Position numbers and translations under genes: made by a program. A DNA stretch of 64,000 nucleotides from JAYFQF01 sp034927285 (GTDB taxonomy: Bacteria > Bacillota > Peptococcia > DRI-13 > UBA5745). The notes under the pieces were generated by a model. It had not been told where the DNA came from, made no database searches, and saw nothing but the letters and a program-made list of their open reading frames with translations. Shown here piece by piece: positions 25,827 to 35,136 of the stretch; positions within the stretch are counted from its first letter, which is position 1; every line of letters begins with the position of its first letter. Where the stretch lies: assembly GCA_034927285.1 (NCBI GenBank), contig JAYFQF010000011.1, forward strand, positions 35,404 to 99,403, read 5' to 3'.

Positions 25827-26274
25827 TGTTCATGGGATGCTGGAGCAAAACCGAAATATCCTGTTTATTGTAAATCTGTTCACGGCTGTGTTTATCGCTA
25901 TGATTTCCCTGATTGCGGTTGCCAATGTGTTCAACACGATTTCCACTAACATCAAGCTCCGCAGGCGAGAGCTTGCCATGCTCCGCTCCGTGGGGATGTC
26001 CGACCGCGATTTCAATAAGATGATGCGCTTTGAATGTGCTCTTTATGGAGCACGGACGATGCTTTGGGGCTTGCCCCTATCAGGAATCCTTTCCTGGTTG
26101 ATTTACAAGGGAATGGTTGTTGGCGGCGGTGATATAGAGTTTATGTTTCCTTGGGACAGCATCGGAATCAGTATGCTTGGCGTATTCTTTGTGGTGTTCA
26201 TTACTGCGCTGTATGCCACCCGCAAGATAAAAAGCGAAAATATTATTGACGCACTTCGAGATGATATGGCTTGA
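25827..26274 (+). pseudogene. C-terminal fragment of an FtsX-type ABC permease
   Basis: The 145 or so residues from HGMLEQNRNILFIV onward have the last three membrane segments of a BceB/FtsX permease: FTAVFIAMISLIAVANVFNT, the RRRELAMLRSVGMS coupling motif, WGLPLSGILSWLIYKG and ISMLGVFFVVFITALYA. The sensor kinase, the ATPase and the front of the permease are gone. The fragment is joined to the response regulator start at 25825-25830. It has no ribosome site of its own and is probably not expressed. Confidence 0.78.
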
Positions 26275-26398
26275 TTCAAAATACAAAAGACTGAGGCAGC
26301 GTCCGATATTGCCTATTTAAAAAAACCCGAAGTACATATATAATAGGAATGAGTCGCTGTAACGCAGGCAAAACAGGAAAAAAAGGAGGCGGGGAATT

Positions 26399-26584
26399 AT
26401 GCCAAGGATTTACGTAGAATGGTTTCCCAGGTCAAAGGATGTGCAGGATGCTTTGGCTAAGAAGATCACCGAGGATGTGGTGGAAATCGTCGGCGTGAAG
26501 CCGGATTCGGTGCAAATCGTGTTCAAAGAAAATCCCAAGGAAAACGTATATAAGGCCGGCGTCTCTGCAACGATTAAGTTTTAA
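26399..26584 (+). CDS. 4-oxalocrotonate tautomerase-family protein
   Basis: A 61-residue small tautomerase. Proline directly after the initiator Met (MPRIYVEWF) is the catalytic base of this family once Met is removed. The usual basic residue pattern (SKDVQDALAKKITEDVVEI) and the beta-strand VQIVFKENPKENVYKAG follow. AAAAGGAGG precedes the ATG. Members form hexamers and interconvert enol and keto acids; the natural substrate here is unknown. The gene is a single unit with a hairpin after it. Confidence 0.85.
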   Translation: MPRIYVEWFPRSKDVQDALAKKITEDVVEIVGVKPDSVQIVFKENPKENVYKAGVSATIKF

Positions 26585-26647
26585 AAAGAGGCGCCTTCCA
26601 GTATATTCCCATAGGGAAAAAAGCAAACAAGCATGAATCCCTGTGAC

Positions 26648-26690
26648 AGGGCGGACGGTTTTGGCCGTCTGCCCTTCTCTGTATTTTAAA
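26648..26690 (+). terminator. Terminator-like hairpin after the tautomerase gene
   Basis: AGGGCGGACGG pairs with CCGTCTGCCCT (one G-U) around TTTTGG and is followed by a T-rich tail. Confidence 0.6.
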
Positions 26691-26857
26691 CGGCTTAAAG
26701 ATATTTACGCCCGGCATATATTGATCAAAAGAAGGGGCGTTAAATTGACTCTGAACGTCAATGAGCTTAATGCCGCCGCTTTTTTTCTGGACGGAAAGCC
26801 CCCATCGGGAATATAATAAATACAATGTGTTTTCAGTCTTTCTTTCAGGAGTGGCTT

Positions 26858-27622
26858 ATGTCTGATCTCCAAGCCCTGGTTTTCATCTGCGCCATGGTAT
26901 TTTTGGGCGGTTTTATCGACGCCATAGCCGGCGGCGGCGGCCTGATTACGCTGCCTGCCTATCTGCTGACGGGCATCCCGGTCCATTTTGCCTATGGCGC
27001 CAATAAATTAACCGGCTCCGCCGGCACCACTTTCGCCGCCCTGAAATATTTCCGCTGCGGCGCCCTGGACCTGAAGCCCGCCTTGATTTCCGCCGCCGGC
27101 GCTTTCGCCGGCTCCGCCCTGGGGGCCAAAAGCGCCTTATACCTGGATGAACAGGTTTTAAAAAGCGCGGTATCCTTATTTTTGCCTTTTGTCGCCGTCT
27201 TTTTGATTCTGCATAAAAATAAAGGCGAGAAAAACCTTTCCGGCCAGCTGACCATGAAGCGGCGGGCCATTTTGGCCTTACTGATCGGCTTTGCCATGGG
27301 GTTTTACGACGGCATATTGGGCCCCGGCACCGGCACCTTTGCCATCATTGCCTACAACGCCCTCATGAAGTATGACCTGAAGACGGCTTCCGGCAACGCC
27401 AAAGTGCTGAATCTGGCTTCCAATTACGCCGCCTGCTTCACCTTTATCCTGGCCGGCACCGTGGAATACCGGCTGGCCGTGCCCGCCATGATCTTTGCCG
27501 TTGCCGGAAACCTTTTGGGCGCCTCCCTGGCCATTCGCAAAGGCAGCCGTTTCATTCGTCCGGTGATGGTGCTGGTGATTTTTTTACTGTTGGGAAAAAT
27601 GCTTTTGGACCTGTTTGTTTAA
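26858..27622 (+). CDS. TauE/SafE-family permease (DUF81)
   Basis: A 254-residue membrane protein with about eight segments and the internal duplication of this family: the first half has GGFIDAIAGGGGLITLPAYLL, shortened here to GGGGLITLP, and the second half has GFYDGILGPGTGTFA. Members are thought to export sulfite, sulfoacetate or related anions. The ATG at 26858 lies 6 bases after AGGAG; an ATG at 26825 has no such site. The MoxR operon starts 40 bases downstream on the same strand and could be co-transcribed. Confidence 0.85.
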   Translation: MSDLQALVFICAMVFLGGFIDAIAGGGGLITLPAYLLTGIPVHFAYGANKLTGSAGTTFAALKYFRCGALDLKPALISAAGAFAGSALGAKSALYLDEQVLKSAVSLFLPFVAVFLILHKNKGEKNLSGQLTMKRRAILALLIGFAMGFYDGILGPGTGTFAIIAYNALMKYDLKTASGNAKVLNLASNYAACFTFILAGTVEYRLAVPAMIFAVAGNLLGASLAIRKGSRFIRPVMVLVIFLLLGKMLLDLFV

Positions 27623-27661
27623 GCCTTTTCTTTGAAACTTGAAAATAAGGGGTTGACTGCC

Positions 27662-28615
27662 ATGGAAAATCTGGATATCGGCCGCTTTCAGGCCTGCCGT
27701 GAGAAAGTCGTCGGGAATTGTTCTCAGGTCATTCTGGGTAAGGAGGATGTCATCACTTTAGTGCTGACCGCTTTTCTCTGCTCCGGTCACGTGCTGCTGG
27801 AAGACCTGCCCGGCACCGGTAAGACCATGCTTTTGCGCTCTTTTGCCAAAACCCTAGGGGGTAAATTCAACCGGATCCAGTTTACGCCGGATCTTTTGCC
27901 CTCGGATCTCACCGGGATAAATTTTTATAACCAAAAGACCGGCGATTTTCAGTTCCGGCCGGGACCTTTGTTTGCCAACATCATTTTGGCTGATGAAATA
28001 AACCGGGCCACCCCCCGCACCCAGTCCAGCCTTCTGGAAGCCATGGAAGAGCGCCAGATCACCGCAGACGGAAATACCCACGTCCTGGAGGAGCCCTTCA
28101 TGGTCATGGCTACCCAAAATCCCATCGAATCCTACGGCACCTTCCCCCTGCCGGAGGCCCAGGTAGACCGCTTCTTTATGCGGCTGTCCCTGGGCTATAT
28201 GGAGCGGGAGGACGAATTGGCCGTCATCAGCAGGCCCAGTACCCAGGCTGTGCTGGACAAGCTGGAAACCGTGGTGACGGCGGAAGATACCGCTTGGCTG
28301 AAGGAAAATTACTGCCAGATTACCGTCAGTAAGGATGTGGCCGGCTATATAATGGATATTGTCGAAAAAACCCGTAGTGATAAATGCTTTGCCAGCGGAG
28401 TTTCCACCCGGGGCGCCATCGCCCTTTATAAAGCCTCCCAGGTAACCGCGGCCTTTCGGGGCAGGTCTTTTGTCACCCCGGAGGATGTGCTTTTTGTGGC
28501 GCCCCATGTCCTGACCCACCGCATCCAGTCCGGCAACCTGGGCAACGCCAAAACTGCCGGGGATTATCTGAAGGAATTGATTGCCAAGATCCCTGTGCCT
28601 TTGGAAAAGCTTTGA
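27662..28615 (+). CDS. MoxR-family AAA+ ATPase
   Basis: A 317-residue AAA+ protein that works as a chaperone for a partner complex. The Walker A motif is LPGTGKTML (about residue 45), followed by FTPDLLPSDLTG, the Walker B segment ILADEINRATPRTQ, and sensor ATQNPIESYGTFPLPEAQ. A C-terminal lid helix region begins near SDKCFASGVSTRGA. The ATG at 27662 is preferred over an in-frame TTG at 27632. It heads a MoxR-DUF58-DUF4129 operon. Confidence 0.92.
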   Translation: MENLDIGRFQACREKVVGNCSQVILGKEDVITLVLTAFLCSGHVLLEDLPGTGKTMLLRSFAKTLGGKFNRIQFTPDLLPSDLTGINFYNQKTGDFQFRPGPLFANIILADEINRATPRTQSSLLEAMEERQITADGNTHVLEEPFMVMATQNPIESYGTFPLPEAQVDRFFMRLSLGYMEREDELAVISRPSTQAVLDKLETVVTAEDTAWLKENYCQITVSKDVAGYIMDIVEKTRSDKCFASGVSTRGAIALYKASQVTAAFRGRSFVTPEDVLFVAPHVLTHRIQSGNLGNAKTAGDYLKELIAKIPVPLEKL

Positions 28616-28727
28616 TACATCTGCCGCTTCTTTGGCAATGCTCTGTCCCAGGCGGGTTATGCCTCGGAAGGGGAACGCGGCATAACCCGATGACTATTTC
28701 CCTCCGGACGAAAGGAGGAATTCATCC

Positions 28728-29819
28728 TTGTTGGTTTTCTTTATCCTGCTGCTGATCCTGGGTACCGCCCTGGAGCTTTCCTCCCTGCGCAGCGATTTAA
28801 GCTATATCGGCTATGACTGCAAAATTGACAAACGCTCCTGCGAGCCTGGCGAAGCCTTCCGGGTCACCACCAGTATAACCAACCGGCGGCGGCTGCCGGT
28901 TTCTTTTCTGCGCCTGGAAGAACATCTGCCCCGGGAATTGGCGATTGTCCGGGGAGAAACTCTCGACCTGCGGGAGGAAAAAGGCTTTCTCAATCATTGC
29001 AGTACCATTTTCTTAATGCCCCGCCAGATTTTGTCCCGTACCCTCACCGCCAGCCTGCCGGGCCGGGGGCGCTATATTTTTCGCGGCGCTGAAATCTATT
29101 CCGGAGACTTTCTCGGTTTTCGCGAATTGGGGCAAAGCTTCCGCCTGGCAGAGGAAGTGGTGGTATTCCCCGCCGCTTCCGCTTTGCCGGAGTTAGGAAA
29201 TATCCTGGGAGGTTTTCTGGGGGAAATGTCCGTCCAGCGTTTTATCCTGGAAGATCCGGTGCTGACCCTGGGCTTCCGGGAGTATACCGGCCGGGAGCCT
29301 CAGCGGGCCATCAGCTGGCCCCAGAGTCTAAGCAAAGGCCGGCTCATGGTAAAAAACTACGACTACACCCAGGAAGCTTCGGTCACCGTCGTTTTGAACA
29401 CTGACTACGGCCGGAAGGCGGTCAAGGACCCCCGGCTGGTAGAGGAAGCCTTCTCCCTGGCCAGAAGCGTCTGCGCTTTTCTGGAACAAAAAAAAATCAA
29501 GTACAGCTTTCTGACCAACGCTACCGCCGCCGGCAACCTGGGCTGCTGGTCTCTGCTGGCCGAGGGTCTGGGCGCCAATCATTTTTATACGATCCTGGAA
29601 GGCCTGGGCAGAGCTACCTACGATCATACGGAACCTTGCCGCAATCTCTTTTTGCGGGCGGAAAAGCGGGCGGAACAGGGACAGGCTCACGTCGTCATCA
29701 CCCCTAAGGCCAGTCCAAACTTCGACGGCTATGTCCGCCGGCTGAAAGATCTCACCGGCTGCCCTGTCTGTGTATTGGCTGCCTCTCCCGAGCCGGCCGC
29801 GGAAGAAAAGGAGGCTTAG
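28728..29819 (+). CDS. DUF58 protein, MoxR partner
   Basis: A 363-residue protein with one N-terminal membrane segment (about residues 1-16), then a beta-rich domain, then the DUF58 signature (about 190-215): VLTLGFREYTGREPQRAISW followed by LMVKNYDYT. The second half has a von Willebrand-like fold in related proteins. The TTG start follows AAAGGAGG. DUF58 proteins are encoded with MoxR ATPases and are thought to be assembled or activated by them. The next gene begins right after its stop. Confidence 0.88.
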   Translation: MLVFFILLLILGTALELSSLRSDLSYIGYDCKIDKRSCEPGEAFRVTTSITNRRRLPVSFLRLEEHLPRELAIVRGETLDLREEKGFLNHCSTIFLMPRQILSRTLTASLPGRGRYIFRGAEIYSGDFLGFRELGQSFRLAEEVVVFPAASALPELGNILGGFLGEMSVQRFILEDPVLTLGFREYTGREPQRAISWPQSLSKGRLMVKNYDYTQEASVTVVLNTDYGRKAVKDPRLVEEAFSLARSVCAFLEQKKIKYSFLTNATAAGNLGCWSLLAEGLGANHFYTILEGLGRATYDHTEPCRNLFLRAEKRAEQGQAHVVITPKASPNFDGYVRRLKDLTGCPVCVLAASPEPAAEEKEA

Positions 29820-29820
29820 C

Positions 29821-31140
29821 ATGGATTTGGTTTTTGCCGTCAAGCTGATGACTGAGCTGGCCCTCTATTTTTCTTTCGCCAATTTTTTTCCGGCCCTTCT
29901 TTTCAACGCCCCTCTGACCGTTGCCGCCCCCGCTCTTTTATTTGCCGGCGGTTTTCTCACCTACCTCTGTCAGCAGAAAATCCGCCGCCGGACTTCTGTC
30001 GGAGTTCTTACCAGTCCGGGAACAGTTCCCTTCTTTACATTCTTGCCTTTAATCCTGCCGGCCGGAAGCCTCTTTTTTGCTCCCAGCCTCTTGCAGTTGA
30101 TCCTGCTCTTGCCTCCCTGGGCATATCTGATCCAAACTGCCTGGAATCAGAATTACGAAATCACCTACTCAGGTCAACACGACCGTTTTTTCCTGGGCCT
30201 GAAAGTCCTGCCGCTTACCTTGGTGCCGGTATTCTTTTCCCTGCGCTTTGCGAATTTCCAGCTGTTTGAAGCACGCTGCCTGCCCTTTATCCTGCTCTAT
30301 CTGCTGGGCGGGATCTTTACCCTGCGGCTGGTCCGGCACCATAAGGAGACCTTGGCCGACCCCCGTTTCAAGCTGATCCATTTTCTCACCCTTCTGCTCT
30401 TTTGCCTGTTCTGCCTGTCTTTAAGCAGTCCCCTGCTTTGGTCTTACGTAGTCGGCGGCCTGGGCTTTTTCTATGAGAAACTTCTCCAGCCGCTGATCCT
30501 GGTTTTAGCCGGAATTATCGCTCTGCCCTTTTGGGGCCTGGCCATATTGCTGCGCAAGCTGATCGGGATCCGTTCCAACCCCGGCTCTCCTTCCCCGGAG
30601 ATCGAGCTGGGGCCTGATCCGGGCCTGCCCTGGCAGGCGGTGGAGCAGGCAGGCAGGCCGGCCTGGCTTAACATTCTCCTGCTGGCGGCAGCGGTTATTT
30701 TCCTGCTGACGGCTTACCTGGTCCTTAAGCGCATGGCCGGTCGTAAACTCCGGTCCGACGCTCCCTCCGGCATCGTGGAAACCCGCCGGTCTTTGGACGG
30801 CGGCCGGGGTCCCCGGGATCTGTTTCCCCCTTCCGCCGACGGTCCCGCCGTCCGGTTCTACTACCGAAAATTCCTGCGGCTATGCCAAAAGCAGGGACTG
30901 ATTTTTCAGGTTCACCAGACCAGCAGGGATATCCAGGCTGCCGTGGAAAACCGGCTGCCCCAAAAGGCGCCGGAACTGGAGCGGCTGCGTCGGCTATATC
31001 TTCAGGCCCGCTATGACGAGGAGCATTTTCACGGTCAGGCAAAGGAAAGCAAGGAGCTTTACCAGTCCATCAAAAAAGGCTTCAGCGATAAAGCCGGAGC
31101 CTCCAAGGATAAAACGGATAATGGGGCCCGGCCTGTTTGA
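29821..31140 (+). CDS. Membrane protein with C-terminal DUF4129
   Basis: A 439-residue protein. It has about eight membrane segments in residues 1-260, a charged linker, one more segment near 285-303, and a C-terminal cytosolic helical region (AVRFYYRKFLRLCQKQGL to EEHFHGQAKESKEL) matching DUF4129. In many Firmicutes DUF4129 is fused to a transglutaminase-like enzyme; here the transglutaminase part is absent. The ATG at 29821 follows AAGGAGG and lies one base after the DUF58 stop. Confidence 0.75.
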   Translation: MDLVFAVKLMTELALYFSFANFFPALLFNAPLTVAAPALLFAGGFLTYLCQQKIRRRTSVGVLTSPGTVPFFTFLPLILPAGSLFFAPSLLQLILLLPPWAYLIQTAWNQNYEITYSGQHDRFFLGLKVLPLTLVPVFFSLRFANFQLFEARCLPFILLYLLGGIFTLRLVRHHKETLADPRFKLIHFLTLLLFCLFCLSLSSPLLWSYVVGGLGFFYEKLLQPLILVLAGIIALPFWGLAILLRKLIGIRSNPGSPSPEIELGPDPGLPWQAVEQAGRPAWLNILLLAAAVIFLLTAYLVLKRMAGRKLRSDAPSGIVETRRSLDGGRGPRDLFPPSADGPAVRFYYRKFLRLCQKQGLIFQVHQTSRDIQAAVENRLPQKAPELERLRRLYLQARYDEEHFHGQAKESKELYQSIKKGFSDKAGASKDKTDNGARPV

Positions 31141-31152
31141 GCCGGGCCTTAG
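31124..31152 (+). terminator. Terminator of the MoxR operon
   Basis: GGCCCGGC pairs with GCCGGGCC; the stop codon of the DUF4129 gene lies within the loop. The T tract is short. Confidence 0.6.
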
Positions 31153-31238
31153 TCTGCCGCCGAAATGTAATCTTTTATCTAAAAAGTACCCTTCCCCGTA
31201 TATTTACGGTTTCTTTTTCAATAACCAATTTTAATTTG

Positions 31239-32594
31239 TTAGGTTAACGATTCCTTTTCCGTACAATTCATGTGCCGGTATTCTAAAGCAAGAAAAGTGA
31301 TGGTCAGAATCAACACGAGCCCATCGGTAAGCGGGGAAGCGGCCCATACACCGACAATCCCCATAGTTTTGGGCAGCAGCAAGGTCAACGGAATGAATAA
31401 AACAAGCTGCCGCAGGAGAACCAAAACGCTTGCTTTGTTTCCTTTGCCGATCGCCTGAAAGAACGTCAGTCCCATAATCATGATGCCGAGAGCCGGAAAA
31501 ATACTATACATCAATCTGAAATCACCGACACCTGACGCCACAATAGAGGCGTCTTTTATAAACAGAGATAAAACCGCTTTGGGAGTCAACTGAATCGGGA
31601 ACCAAAATAGCAGCGCCAGCACGACGGCCCCCAGAATAAACACATTCGTGGTTTTCTTTACCCTGTCAAACAGCTTAGCTCCGTAATTCGTGCCTACTAC
31701 AGGCTGCAGTCCCTGACTCATGCCCCAGAGCGGAATAAAGGAAAACGCCTGTATGCGGAGCGCCGCGCCCATCAGAATAATTTGAGTATCACTGCCATAA
31801 GCGGCGGCGGTATTATACAGAATCGTTTGTTGCACCATGGACATAACCTGCATCAGCATGGCCGACACACCCACGCTGAATATTTGCGGCAAAAAGGACA
31901 TTTCAAGGCGAATCCGATGTATCCGCACCGTTTTACTTTTTTTTATAAAATAAACTATCGTAACCATCGCCTGAATGATTTGCGCTGTAACAGTCGCAAT
32001 TGCGGCGCCCTCTATACCACGCTCGCCCATCAGGATAATCAGGATGGGATCTAACACAATATTGATGACGGCGCCAATTCCCATAAAAACCATTGCCTTT
32101 TTCAGGAGGCCCTCGCCGCGCATAACCATATTGGCGCTTTGCGCGAAATTAACAAACGCAGAACCCAGATAAACAATTTTTAAGTACCGCTCCGCCAAGT
32201 TCAATATCTCTCCGCCGGCTCCGCTGATAGACAATATCTGACGGGTAAAGATGACGCCAATAATACTGACAATAAGGGAAAGCGCCAGAATAAGCACCAA
32301 AAGGTTTCCCATTATTTTATCTACCGTGTCATAATCCTTTTCCCCGATTGCCCTTGAGAGTATAGATGCGGAACCGATACCGACAAGCGTGGCAATCCCG
32401 TTGTTGATCAAGGTAAAGGGATAGGCGACAGATACGGCCCCCATAGCGTTTTCCCCGATAAGCTGTCCCACAAACACCGCATCCATAAATGAATACAATC
32501 CCACAACGAGCATCCCGATAATTGCCGGGACGCACAGTTTTATCATGAGCCTGAAAGGCTTTTCTTTCAAAAGCTCGGCACGGACCTGACTCAC
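31239..32594 (-). CDS. MATE-family multidrug/metabolite exporter
   Basis: A 451-residue membrane protein of twelve segments in two six-helix halves. The N-terminal half has VVGLYSFMDAVFVGQLIGENAM and the second half PLWGMSQGLQPVVGTNYGAK, both diagnostic. Exchange of cations for drugs or metabolites is the family role; the substrate is unknown. The GTG start at 32594 has GGGAGG at good spacing. It is divergent from the AraC regulator gene at 32767, which may control it. Confidence 0.92.
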   Translation of the reverse strand: MSQVRAELLKEKPFRLMIKLCVPAIIGMLVVGLYSFMDAVFVGQLIGENAMGAVSVAYPFTLINNGIATLVGIGSASILSRAIGEKDYDTVDKIMGNLLVLILALSLIVSIIGVIFTRQILSISGAGGEILNLAERYLKIVYLGSAFVNFAQSANMVMRGEGLLKKAMVFMGIGAVINIVLDPILIILMGERGIEGAAIATVTAQIIQAMVTIVYFIKKSKTVRIHRIRLEMSFLPQIFSVGVSAMLMQVMSMVQQTILYNTAAAYGSDTQIILMGAALRIQAFSFIPLWGMSQGLQPVVGTNYGAKLFDRVKKTTNVFILGAVVLALLFWFPIQLTPKAVLSLFIKDASIVASGVGDFRLMYSIFPALGIMIMGLTFFQAIGKGNKASVLVLLRQLVLFIPLTLLLPKTMGIVGVWAASPLTDGLVLILTITFLALEYRHMNCTEKESLT

Positions 32595-32728
32595 AGATAT
32601 TCCTCCCTGTTTTCAAATATTTTCTTGATTATAAGCGCTCTCAATGAAAATAGCATGCACGAAAAGGCCGGGACGGATAGACAAAAAGGAAGTTTCTTTA
32701 CATCATGATGGAATTATGTTATTATTCA

Positions 32729-32744
32729 GTTAGCCATGGCTAAC
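32729..32744. promoter_or_regulatory. Perfect 16-bp palindrome between MATE and AraC genes
   Basis: GTTAGCCATGGCTAAC lies 23 bases upstream of the AraC start, next to an AT-rich stretch (TTATGTTATTATT) that could be a -10 region. Probable operator. Confidence 0.55.
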
Positions 32745-32766
32745 CTTCGGAGAGGGGGAGGTCCTT

Positions 32767-33756
32767 ATGCCCTGCAAGGCGGCAGTAATCAGGAATTGCA
32801 CCGATTTTTATAACTTATTGTGTATTCAATTACAGACAACGTGTATACCGATGGAGTTTGGGCAATCTTTTTATTCGGACGATGAAGACGTGCTGCTGGA
32901 CTTACACAGATTTATCTTTGCGCCTGGATTTGAACTTGCAATATGCCAATATACAGTGAAAAGAGACTTTTCTTTCGGATGCGAACCGCATTATAACGCG
33001 GTTGAGTTTCATGCCGTCTTCTCCATGGAGACAGATAAACGTAACAAGGAGCCCAATACGCTTGTCTGGCTCTATGGCTCCGACGGAACATCGCGGCACT
33101 GCACTCTGACCTATAAAAGCGGGAAATACCTGGCGGTTGAAATGACCGTCTTACTGAAGCATTTATCCCGCTATGTGGATATCGGTTCTCTTGCCGGGCT
33201 ATGCTGCACGGAATATAAAATAGCAGACGCCGATGCACTTATCGGTTTGTTGCCCATTGTTCATCAAATAATCAATAGCTACCAAGCCGGTAATATGTTA
33301 AAGCTGTTTTATCAGGCGAAGTCTCTGGAGCTTTTATCTATTATCGTCCCCATTCTTACTGAAAAGCGCAGACTGATCTGTTCTTCCTGTAACGGCTTTT
33401 GCCAGGAAGATATTCATGCCATTATGCAGGCGAATAAAATAATTGAAGAACGCTACTGTGAAACTTTTTCAGTGAAGCAATTAGCCGCCATGGTATATAT
33501 CAATATGAATAAGCTTAAGACCGGCTATAAAGAAGTTTATGGAACAACAGTTCATGAAGCTGTGATTGCAAGAAAAATGGAGATAGCCTATCAGCTTATC
33601 ACGAATAAACACGCTTCGGTAAAAGCTGCGTCATCAAGCGTCGGCTACAGTAATCAAGGCCATTTTATAGATTTGTTCCGCAGATACTATGGCGTTACTC
33701 CGGGGAAACTATTACGCACGTCATATCCTCCCATGATGATGAGCTTTCGACGCTAA
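32767..33756 (+). CDS. AraC-family transcriptional regulator
   Basis: A 329-residue regulator. The C-terminal 100 residues carry two helix-turn-helix motifs (FSVKQLAAMVYINMNKLKTGYKEVYG, then AAYSVGYSN-type text reading ASSSVGYSNQGHFIDLFRRYYGVTPGKL). The N-terminal 200 residues match no domain I can name; they hold several cysteines (ICSSCNGFCQ). GGGAGG precedes the ATG. The divergent MATE gene and the palindrome between them suggest autoregulation and control of the exporter. Confidence 0.88.
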   Translation: MPCKAAVIRNCTDFYNLLCIQLQTTCIPMEFGQSFYSDDEDVLLDLHRFIFAPGFELAICQYTVKRDFSFGCEPHYNAVEFHAVFSMETDKRNKEPNTLVWLYGSDGTSRHCTLTYKSGKYLAVEMTVLLKHLSRYVDIGSLAGLCCTEYKIADADALIGLLPIVHQIINSYQAGNMLKLFYQAKSLELLSIIVPILTEKRRLICSSCNGFCQEDIHAIMQANKIIEERYCETFSVKQLAAMVYINMNKLKTGYKEVYGTTVHEAVIARKMEIAYQLITNKHASVKAASSSVGYSNQGHFIDLFRRYYGVTPGKLLRTSYPPMMMSFRR

Positions 33757-33901
33757 AGAAAAGCCGCCTGAAAGCCTTGAAAGCGGGGTTTAAAGCGAGA
33801 TTGCGTGAACACAGCGCTCCATGCACATAAAGGCTCCTTCCGCATATGATGTAGTGCACACTGTTTTCGATGGCCGAAGTTCAATGGAGGAATGAACTCA
33901 A

Positions 33902-34969
33902 ATGGGGCAAAACGCGCTTCAAATCACATTAAACTCTACCGCTCCAATCGCTACGGGAGCAAAGGTGTTCTTTAATACAACCAAATACCTTTCCGGCAGC
34001 ATCAGTTACAGCGAGGCCACCGCTGATATTACTATAATGGAAACCGGAAGATATATCGTGAACTGGTGGATGGCAACGCAATCCTCCTCCGCCGCCGGGG
34101 CGGCTTTTGCGATCTCGTCTTCGCAGGGGGATTTGCTGGAGGGGAATTCGCCGACAAAAACCGGTGAAGTGTATGGGGGCGGCATCATTGATGTGCCGGA
34201 CGTCCCCTTTACATTATCCTTAATAAATGTCGGCACGGGAATGATGTATTTATCTGGTCAGGTTCCTTTACAGGGAGCCTTGGTAGTTACACAGGACAAT
34301 GCAAGCGGCGAAACCGGACCCACGGGACCGACGGGACCACAAGGCGAAACCGGGCCCACCGGCCCCCAAGGAGAAACAGGCGAGGCAGGCACAATGGCAG
34401 ACACCGCAGGCTGTTTTGCCATCAGGCAGCTGGCCAATTTGCTTGGGCAGATAGCGCTGCTGTATCCCAGTACTACGACGACCCTTTTTGTGGATCAGCT
34501 GGCTACATTGTCCGGAGTAGCTATTGGGGTATATACCGCTCCCGGCGGAAATGCTCCGGGGCTGCTGATCATCCAGAGCGGATCGGATTACGGCTATGTA
34601 TCTTTAAGCAGGATCGCTGCCATATATCTTGGCGACGGATCGGTATACGACCCCAGCATCACCTATCTGACTCCACCCGAGCCTTATTCTCCCGGTTGCG
34701 ATACAGACTATATTCTTGCCGTGCAGTCATCAATGTCGGTGGGAGACCAGCTCTCCTTCGGCGCCGCCACAAACACTACCGGAAGCGGTGAGGTCTATAT
34801 CAATGAGCCGGGGATAATGGTTCTTAGCGACGGGTTGGGCAATACCCCTGTGTTTATCTTCACCCCGCAGATAAGGTATATGGTTAAGGATTCATTGCCG
34901 TCGTCTAAAGCTTCGGCTGAAACAGAAAAGGGCAAAAAAGTCACGAAGGTCACAATACAAAATAGTTGA
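33902..34969 (+). CDS. Collagen-like surface/exosporium-type protein
   Basis: A 355-residue protein. The N-terminal 135 residues are beta-rich (VFFNTTKYLSGSISYSEA to LSLINVGTGMMYLSGQVPL) and look like a C1q/BclA-type jelly roll. A short collagen stretch of Gly-X-Y triplets follows (GETGPTGPTGPQGETG and on, about 14 triplets). Then comes a second beta-rich region, with polar repeats and a lysine-rich tail. It has no signal peptide, as with Bacillus BclA-type proteins that coat the spore from the mother cell. GGAGG lies 11 bases upstream. An adhesin role is the alternative. Monocistronic, with a terminator after it. Confidence 0.75.
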   Translation: MGQNALQITLNSTAPIATGAKVFFNTTKYLSGSISYSEATADITIMETGRYIVNWWMATQSSSAAGAAFAISSSQGDLLEGNSPTKTGEVYGGGIIDVPDVPFTLSLINVGTGMMYLSGQVPLQGALVVTQDNASGETGPTGPTGPQGETGPTGPQGETGEAGTMADTAGCFAIRQLANLLGQIALLYPSTTTTLFVDQLATLSGVAIGVYTAPGGNAPGLLIIQSGSDYGYVSLSRIAAIYLGDGSVYDPSITYLTPPEPYSPGCDTDYILAVQSSMSVGDQLSFGAATNTTGSGEVYINEPGIMVLSDGLGNTPVFIFTPQIRYMVKDSLPSSKASAETEKGKKVTKVTIQNS

Positions 34970-35036
34970 GCTTGCTTTTGTTACGGCTATTGCTTAGCCG
35001 CTTCCCGGGTTTGCTTTGAACACTCGTCCCATTGAA

Positions 35037-35066
35037 AAGACCGCCGATTTTTTCGGCGGTCTTCTG
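35037..35066. terminator. Bidirectional terminator
   Basis: AAGACCGCCGA / TCGGCGGTCTT with a T-rich loop. It closes the collagen-like gene on plus and the MFS operon on minus. Confidence 0.8.
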
Positions 35067-35136
35067 CTTTGTCTGTATTCATGGGGGATTCCAGGCGGCT
35101 GACTGATCCCCGCTAACTGAATTTATTACTTTTCAG

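Noticed and set aside
25827..26274. Intact small ABC permease
   Set aside because: It lacks the first membrane segments, an ATPase and a ribosome site, and is fused out of frame to a response regulator start.
34315..34390. CRISPR-like or tandem DNA repeats
   Set aside because: The short repeats are Gly-X-Y codons of the collagen-like gene.
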